Assembly (NCBI GenBank): GCA_031178305.1
Contig: JAPSJG010000111.1
Location: 1-9,833, forward strand
Source: Sinorhizobium sp.
Lineage (GTDB): Bacteria > Pseudomonadota > Alphaproteobacteria > Rhizobiales > Rhizobiaceae
Reading direction: 5' to 3'
DNA length: 9,833 bases
The translations under genes were made by a program, and so were the position numbers. The notes under the pieces are model-generated. The model saw nothing but the letters and a program-made list of their open reading frames with translations. It was not told where the DNA came from and ran no database searches. Position 1 is the first letter of the stretch. Every line of letters starts with the position of its first letter. Positions 6,591-9,833 of the stretch are shown here, piece by piece.

Positions 6591-7700
6591 ATGGAAGTCC
6601 GCGTCCAGAACATACGCAAGGAATTCGGCCGCTACCCGGCGCTTGAAGACGTCTCACTCGACATCCGCTCCGGAGAGCTGATCGCGCTGCTCGGCCCCTC
6701 GGGCTCGGGCAAGACGACTCTGCTGAGACTCATTGCCGGTCTCGAAAGCCCGACCGAAGGCACGATCTTCTTCGGCAACGAAGATGCCTCGCAGAAGAGC
6801 GTGCAGCAGCGAAATATCGGCTTCGTCTTCCAGCACTACGCGCTGTTCCGCCACATGACGGTGCTCGACAACATCTCCTTCGGGCTCAAGGTCCGGCCCG
6901 CCAACAGGAGGCCGCCGGCCGCCGAGATCCGCCGGCGGGCACTCGACCTTTTGGAACTGGTGCAGCTCTCGGGGTTGGAGAAACGCTATCCTGCCCAGCT
7001 TTCCGGCGGGCAACGCCAGCGCGTGGCGCTCGCCCGCGCCATGGCGGTCGAGCCCAACGTGCTGCTGCTCGACGAGCCCTTCGGGGCCCTCGATGCACAG
7101 GTGCGCAAGGAACTGCGCAAGTGGCTGCGGGAAATCCACGACCGCACCGGCCACACGACCGTCTTCGTCACGCATGACCAAGAGGAAGCACTGGAACTGG
7201 CCGACCGTGTCGTGGTGATGAGCAAGGGTGCGATCGAACAGGTGGGCACGCCCGACGACATCTACGATCACCCGGTCTCTCCCTTCGTCTACGGTTTCAT
7301 CGGCCAGTCGAACTGCCTCGACGTCACGCTCGCAGGCGGTGAAATCTGGTTCGAGGACCGACCGATTGGGCTGCGCGCCGCCAACGAGCCGGACGGACCG
7401 GCTACCCTCTATTTCCGCCCGCACGATATCGAACTCCTCGACGGCTGCGGCGGCTGCCTTGCCGGCCTCGTTACAGCGAGCCGGCGCGTGGCGGGCACGC
7501 GGCACCTGGAAGTCAGCCTTGGCGGAACGCAGCCTTCGGTCGAGATCGAACTGCCTCCGGAGCGCGCCTCATCGACCGACCACAGCCGCGTTGCGTTCCG
7601 GCCGACCAGATGGAAGCTCTACCGCGAGGCGAGCGATGTGGCTGCGGCGTCGGTGCAGGCGCAAACGTCAGCCATCGAACTGGCGCCGACAGGTACCTGA
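6591..7700 (+). CDS. cysA: Sulfate/thiosulfate ABC transporter ATP-binding protein CysA
   Basis: A 369-residue ATPase that drives sulfate import from the cytoplasmic side. Visible in order: Walker A GPSGSGKTT (35-43), Q-loop around Gln81 (FVFQHYALFRHM), signature LSGGQRQRVALARA (137-150), Walker B VLLLDEPFGALD (157-168, catalytic Glu162), and the switch histidine in FVTHDQEEALELADRV (192-207). The C-terminal ~130 residues are a CysA-type regulatory domain with FIGQSN and the YFRPHDIEL motif. The ATG at 6591 is chosen: AAAGG at 6577-6581 is 9 nt upstream and the N-terminus MEVRVQNIRKEFG fits the family. An in-frame ATG at 6585 would add two residues. It starts 13 nt after cysW and is the last gene of the operon. 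Confidence 0.95.
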   Translation: MEVRVQNIRKEFGRYPALEDVSLDIRSGELIALLGPSGSGKTTLLRLIAGLESPTEGTIFFGNEDASQKSVQQRNIGFVFQHYALFRHMTVLDNISFGLKVRPANRRPPAAEIRRRALDLLELVQLSGLEKRYPAQLSGGQRQRVALARAMAVEPNVLLLDEPFGALDAQVRKELRKWLREIHDRTGHTTVFVTHDQEEALELADRVVVMSKGAIEQVGTPDDIYDHPVSPFVYGFIGQSNCLDVTLAGGEIWFEDRPIGLRAANEPDGPATLYFRPHDIELLDGCGGCLAGLVTASRRVAGTRHLEVSLGGTQPSVEIELPPERASSTDHSRVAFRPTRWKLYREASDVAAASVQAQTSAIELAPTGT

Positions 7701-7781
7701 AGGGCGCTGTGTCGGCAGACGAGTGTCTTTCTCCCCCTCGTCATTCTCGCCCGGCCCCTTTCGCCCGCTGCCCTCTCCAAG

Positions 7782-7822
7782 CGTCGTTCTCAGGCTTGAC
7801 CTGGTCAAGCCCGAGGACGACG
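7782..7822. repeat. 41-bp near-perfect palindrome, rhizobial mosaic-element type
   Basis: Two 20-nt arms (7782-7801 and 7803-7822) flank a single T. They pair at 18 of 20 positions, with one T-G wobble and one A-C mismatch. The core is GGCTTGACC-T-GGTCAAGCC. Palindromes with a GGCTTGACC core and CGTCGT/GACGACG edges are, as I recall, a frequent component of intergenic mosaic elements (RIME-like) in Rhizobium and Sinorhizobium genomes. The hairpin is strong and may also act as a terminator-like block after cysA. Confidence 0.65.
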
Positions 7823-7848
7823 ACGACGGCGGGAAAGACGGGCGCCTA

Positions 7849-7944
7849 GCGCATCGGCCCGAAATCGGAACCGATTTTCGGAAAGCACGACGCGTAGATT
7901 CAAAGAGCGTCCTTTGTGTGTCTGAAGGAAGCAGGGCGCTGTAA
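7849..7944. repeat. Composite rhizobial intergenic repeat with two hairpins
   Basis: This unit opens with GCGCATCGGCCC and contains the inverted pair CCGAAATCGG (7859-7868) and CCGATTTTCGG (7871-7881), differing by one inserted base. Then comes GCACGACGCGTAGATTCAAAG. A second hairpin follows: GCGTCCTT (7907-7914) pairs with AAGGAAGC (7925-7932) with one mismatch, ending in GGGCGCTGTAA. I recognise this order of blocks from the abundant short intergenic repeats of Sinorhizobium and Rhizobium. No coding function. Confidence 0.6.
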
Positions 7945-7977
7945 AGGGAGTCGAGGATCAACAAAGGACAGTCGGCG

Positions 7978-8487
7978 CTACAGCCACGACGCAGGCGACT
8001 TCGGCAGCCGGCCCTCGGGATCGATGACGTCGAGCTTCGGTCCATTCCTGCCGTTCCAGCGCCAGAGCGCGACGCAGGTGCCGCCGGGCGACATGAAGGA
8101 CGGGTAGATCACGCCGTGAAATCCGCAGTCGACAAGATCGGACTGCACCTTGTGCGTCGCCGGCACCATGCCCTGATCGAGCTCATCGCGCCATTCGCGG
8201 CGGTGAATGCTCTCCTCAAGCCCAAGCTCGGCGATCACGCCGGCGTCGGTCAGGTCCGCGAGTGTCGCATCCCTCAGTTCGAGCCTCACGATGAGCGCCG
8301 GATGCTGGACGAAGCCCTGATTGTATTCCGCCCAGGCGGTCGAAAGTTCGCGCGCGGCATAGATCGTCGGCGTGCCGATCGGATTCCATCGACCGCCGAA
8401 GCGGGCGGCGCCGTCGCCGGAAAGCGGCATATGCGCCCAGCGCGGCACGAAAGCCCGCCAGAGCTCCACCGGCTCGGCTGGCTCCAT
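7978..8487 (-). CDS. RES-domain toxin of a type II toxin-antitoxin module
   Basis: A 169-residue RES-domain protein. Characterised members act on NAD+: MbcT and the Pseudomonas putida RES toxin degrade it, and ParT uses it to ADP-ribosylate phosphoribosyl-pyrophosphate synthetase. The conserved NAD-site residues are recognisable: Arg33 in RFGGRWNPIG, Tyr43 in TIYAAREL, Glu54 in AEYNQ and Ser130 in the YPSFMSPGG stretch. The length is normal and nothing looks broken, so the toxin is probably active. The ATG at 8487 shares its A with the stop codon of the antitoxin gene (TGATG), so translation should be coupled and the antitoxin made first. The gene ends facing cysA across a repeat-filled gap. 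Confidence 0.9.
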   Translation of the reverse strand: MEPAEPVELWRAFVPRWAHMPLSGDGAARFGGRWNPIGTPTIYAARELSTAWAEYNQGFVQHPALIVRLELRDATLADLTDAGVIAELGLEESIHRREWRDELDQGMVPATHKVQSDLVDCGFHGVIYPSFMSPGGTCVALWRWNGRNGPKLDVIDPEGRLPKSPASWL

Positions 8488-8858
8488 CAGGAATAGACGC
8501 CGGCACGCACGGACTCGAGATAGGCAAGCACCTTGTCGGCCTTGCCCTCGCCGACCAGATCATAGGCCGTCTTGCCGGCCCAGCCGGGAATCGGCTGGTG
8601 CTTGAACCAGATGACGGCGCGGGCCTCGTCGCCGGCCATCTCGGAGGCCATCGCAAGAATACGGACTACCTTGCTCAAGGCATTGTCGACCTTGCGCGCG
8701 CCGGACTTGGCCGTCAGCGTATTACGGGCGACGCCGATCAGCTTGGCGAGTTCGGCAAGAGTTACGCCCAGCCGGTCGGCGACGAGGCGTGCCGAAAGGT
8801 AAGGGGAATGGCCTTCGCCGAACCGCGCCGCGGGAATATCGAAATCGACAGCCATCAT
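8487..8858 (-). CDS. Xre-family antitoxin with MbcA/ParS toxin-binding domain (DUF2384)
   Basis: A 123-residue antitoxin partner of the RES toxin. The N-terminal half has an Xre-like helix-turn-helix (about residues 30-50: LGVTLAELAKLIGVARNTL). The C-terminal part from about residue 61 matches the toxin-binding domain: RILAMASEMAGDEARAVIWF, then GKTAYDLV and the terminal GVYS typical of these antitoxins, whose tail covers the toxin active site in solved homologues. The ATG at 8858 is my choice; a TTG at 8864 or the adjacent ATG at 8855 are alternatives, and all have a weak ribosome site (GAGAT). The HTH implies DNA binding and self-repression of the pair, and an inverted repeat lies just upstream. 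Confidence 0.9.
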   Translation of the reverse strand: MMAVDFDIPAARFGEGHSPYLSARLVADRLGVTLAELAKLIGVARNTLTAKSGARKVDNALSKVVRILAMASEMAGDEARAVIWFKHQPIPGWAGKTAYDLVGEGKADKVLAYLESVRAGVYS

Positions 8859-8877
8859 GGGCAAATCTCGGACCTGG

Positions 8878-8909
8878 TTTGATCAGTTGACTATTAAAGT
8901 AAGATCAAA
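8878..8909 (-). promoter_or_regulatory. Inverted repeat upstream of the antitoxin, putative autoregulatory operator
   Basis: TTTGATC (8878-8884) and GATCAAA (8903-8909) form a perfect 7-bp inverted repeat with centres about 25 bp apart (18-nt spacer). GG and CC outside the arms extend it, with one extra A on the right. It begins 20 bp before the antitoxin ATG. On the minus strand a weak TTGAAG-17 nt-TACTTT promoter overlaps it, so a bound Xre dimer pair could repress. Repeat seen; operator role inferred from family habit. Confidence 0.45.
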
Positions 8910-8931
8910 ACCTGCCCACTTCAAGCAGCAA

Positions 8932-9717
8932 TCAGGTGCGCCAGGACGGTTCGCGGCGGTCGAAGAAGGCGCGGACGCCCTCCCGCGCTTCGTCCGTTTC
9001 CCAGGTGTCGGCAAGCTGCTCGATCGTTGCGGCAATGACGGCATCGGTGATGGGAGCACCGAGCGACCGCGCTAGCCGTTTGGCCCGCCCCGCGGCGCCG
9101 GGGGCGGCGGCAAAATAAGTCGCCACTTCCGCCTTTATGGCAGCGTCCAACTGGTCGGCGGCGACCACCGCCGTCACCAGCCCTAAGGCCCTCGCCTCCA
9201 GCACGTCGAAAAGCCGCGCCGACATGAAGAGCGGCCGTGCCCTGCCCTCGCCAATGCGGGCGACGACATAGGGACTGATGGTGGCCGGGATCAGCCCGAG
9301 CCGCGTTTCCGTCAGACCGAACGTCACGCCCTCCGCGGCAATCACGACGTCGCAGACGCTGATCAACCCAACGCCGCCGCCAAAGGCATTGCCATGCACG
9401 CGCGCGACCAGCGGTTTCGGCATGTCGTTCAGCGCCTTGAACATCATGGCCAGTCGCCTTGCTTCGGCGATCCGTGTCTGCCTGTCGGCGCCGAACTGCT
9501 CGCGCATCCACTCGAGATCGCCGCCTGCGCAGAAGCTCTTCCCCTCGGCATCGAGAACGACCGCCCGTACCGTCTGATCGGCGCCCAGCCGAGCGGCCGC
9601 ATCCGTGAGTTCGCCTATCATCGCGGCGGAAAGGGCATTGTGCTTTTCCGGACGGGCGAGCGTCAGCCGGGCGACACCGCGTCCGTCGACGGTATGGCAA
9701 ATCGTCTTGTAGCTCAT
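8932..9717 (-). CDS. Enoyl-CoA hydratase, LiuC-type (probable methylglutaconyl-CoA hydratase)
   Basis: A 261-residue crotonase-fold enzyme. In leucine/isovalerate breakdown this family hydrates 3-methylglutaconyl-CoA to HMG-CoA. Oxyanion-hole motifs are CAGGDLEWM (63-71) and GNAFGGG (109-115). Glu137 in GLTETRLGL aligns with crotonase Glu164. The second crotonase glutamate (Glu144 in rat) is replaced by Gly117. The TETRLGLIPATISPYVV stretch (136-152) resembles bacterial LiuC proteins rather than fatty-acid hydratases, and the same glycine occurs, as I recall, in Pseudomonas LiuC. The ATG at 9717 has GGAG 6 nt upstream and overlaps the stop of the preceding lyase-like gene (ATGA). That neighbour supports the leucine-pathway role; a hydratase for another branched acyl-CoA is possible. 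Confidence 0.88.
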   Translation of the reverse strand: MSYKTICHTVDGRGVARLTLARPEKHNALSAAMIGELTDAAARLGADQTVRAVVLDAEGKSFCAGGDLEWMREQFGADRQTRIAEARRLAMMFKALNDMPKPLVARVHGNAFGGGVGLISVCDVVIAAEGVTFGLTETRLGLIPATISPYVVARIGEGRARPLFMSARLFDVLEARALGLVTAVVAADQLDAAIKAEVATYFAAAPGAAGRAKRLARSLGAPITDAVIAATIEQLADTWETDEAREGVRAFFDRREPSWRT

Positions 9718-9833
9718 CCCGTACTCCTCAAGGACCGGGCGAAGGATGCGGCGCGCTCGAGCCTCTCCTCATCGAGTCCGGTCGCAAAACCGCTTTTTCG
9801 CAGAAAGGCGTTTACTGCGAGCGTATCGACGTT
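9714..9833 (-). CDS. C-terminus of a probable hydroxymethylglutaryl-CoA lyase (cut by window edge)
   Basis: Only the last 39 codons and the TGA lie in the window, reading NVDTLAVNAFLRKSGFATGL then DEERLERAASFARSLRSTG. This aligns without gaps to the usual end of HMG-CoA lyases, whose tail has the pattern NVATEDVV..L..LGI.TGVDLDKLV. That enzyme splits HMG-CoA into acetyl-CoA and acetoacetate, the step after the LiuC reaction. The stop overlaps the hydratase start by 4 nt, so the two are one operon. The assignment rests on a short tail and on context; the catalytic part is outside the window. Confidence 0.68.
   Translation of the reverse strand, partial: NVDTLAVNAFLRKSGFATGLDEERLERAASFARSLRSTG

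Larger units (their letters stand above)
7701..7977. other. Convergent intergenic region rich in palindromic repeats
   Basis: The 277 nt between the 3' ends of cysA (plus strand) and the RES toxin gene (minus strand) contain no credible gene. From about 7782 to 7944 they consist of back-to-back palindromic units described separately. Since both flanking genes end here, the hairpins could stop transcription from both sides, although none is followed by a clear T-run. Confidence 0.6.

Noticed and set aside
7701..7977. Small plus-strand frames running from within cysA through the repeat region as possible genes
   Set aside because: They begin inside cysA or inside the repeats, have no ribosome site and encode low-complexity Arg/Ser/Pro-rich products.
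8921..9700. A 259-codon minus-strand frame overlapping the hydratase
   Set aside because: Arg-rich frame-shifted shadow; the frame at 8932-9717 carries the crotonase motifs.
1..9833. CRISPR arrays, tRNA/rRNA genes, transposases, integrases or phage genes
   Set aside because: I looked for regularly spaced repeats, tRNA-like cloverleafs and mobile-element protein motifs and saw none. The only repeats are short palindromic intergenic units.

Overview
The window is GC-rich and densely coded. Its codon use, intergenic palindromes and gene content point to a rhizobial alphaproteobacterium, most likely Sinorhizobium/Ensifer or a close relative. From memory, the gene order (amino-acid ABC transporter, PLP enzyme, sulfate ABC operon, RES/Xre pair, leucine-catabolism genes) resembles a stretch of the S. 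meliloti megaplasmid pSymB. I could not check this.

Layout. (1) Positions 1-2346, minus strand: a polar amino-acid ABC uptake operon, read right to left as binding protein, permease, permease and the start of the ATPase, which runs off the left edge. (2) Positions 2347-2508: a divergent intergenic region holding a perfect 16-bp palindrome, a likely shared operator. (3) Positions 2509-3567, plus strand: a fold-III PLP enzyme of the D-threonine aldolase / D-serine dehydratase family. It pairs naturally with the divergent transporter as an uptake-plus-catabolism unit for a D- or beta-hydroxy-amino acid. (4) Positions 3811-7700, plus strand: a complete sulfate/thiosulfate ABC operon, sbp-cysT-cysW-cysA, with tight or overlapping junctions. 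(5) Positions 7701-7977: a convergent gap filled mostly by palindromic repeats of the rhizobial intergenic mosaic kind. (6) Positions 7978-8858, minus strand: a two-gene toxin-antitoxin module, an Xre/DUF2384 antitoxin followed by a RES-domain toxin with a 1-nt overlap, and an inverted repeat upstream. (7) Positions 8932-9833, minus strand: a LiuC-type enoyl-CoA hydratase preceded by the C-terminal end of an HMG-CoA-lyase-like protein, overlapping by 4 nt. This is the end of a leucine/isovalerate degradation operon.

I see no RNA gene, CRISPR array, transposase or integrase. Most of the window is ordinary transport and metabolism. The parts most worth a second look are the RES/Xre module with its putative operator, the palindrome between the amino-acid transporter and the PLP enzyme, and the repeat cluster after cysA.
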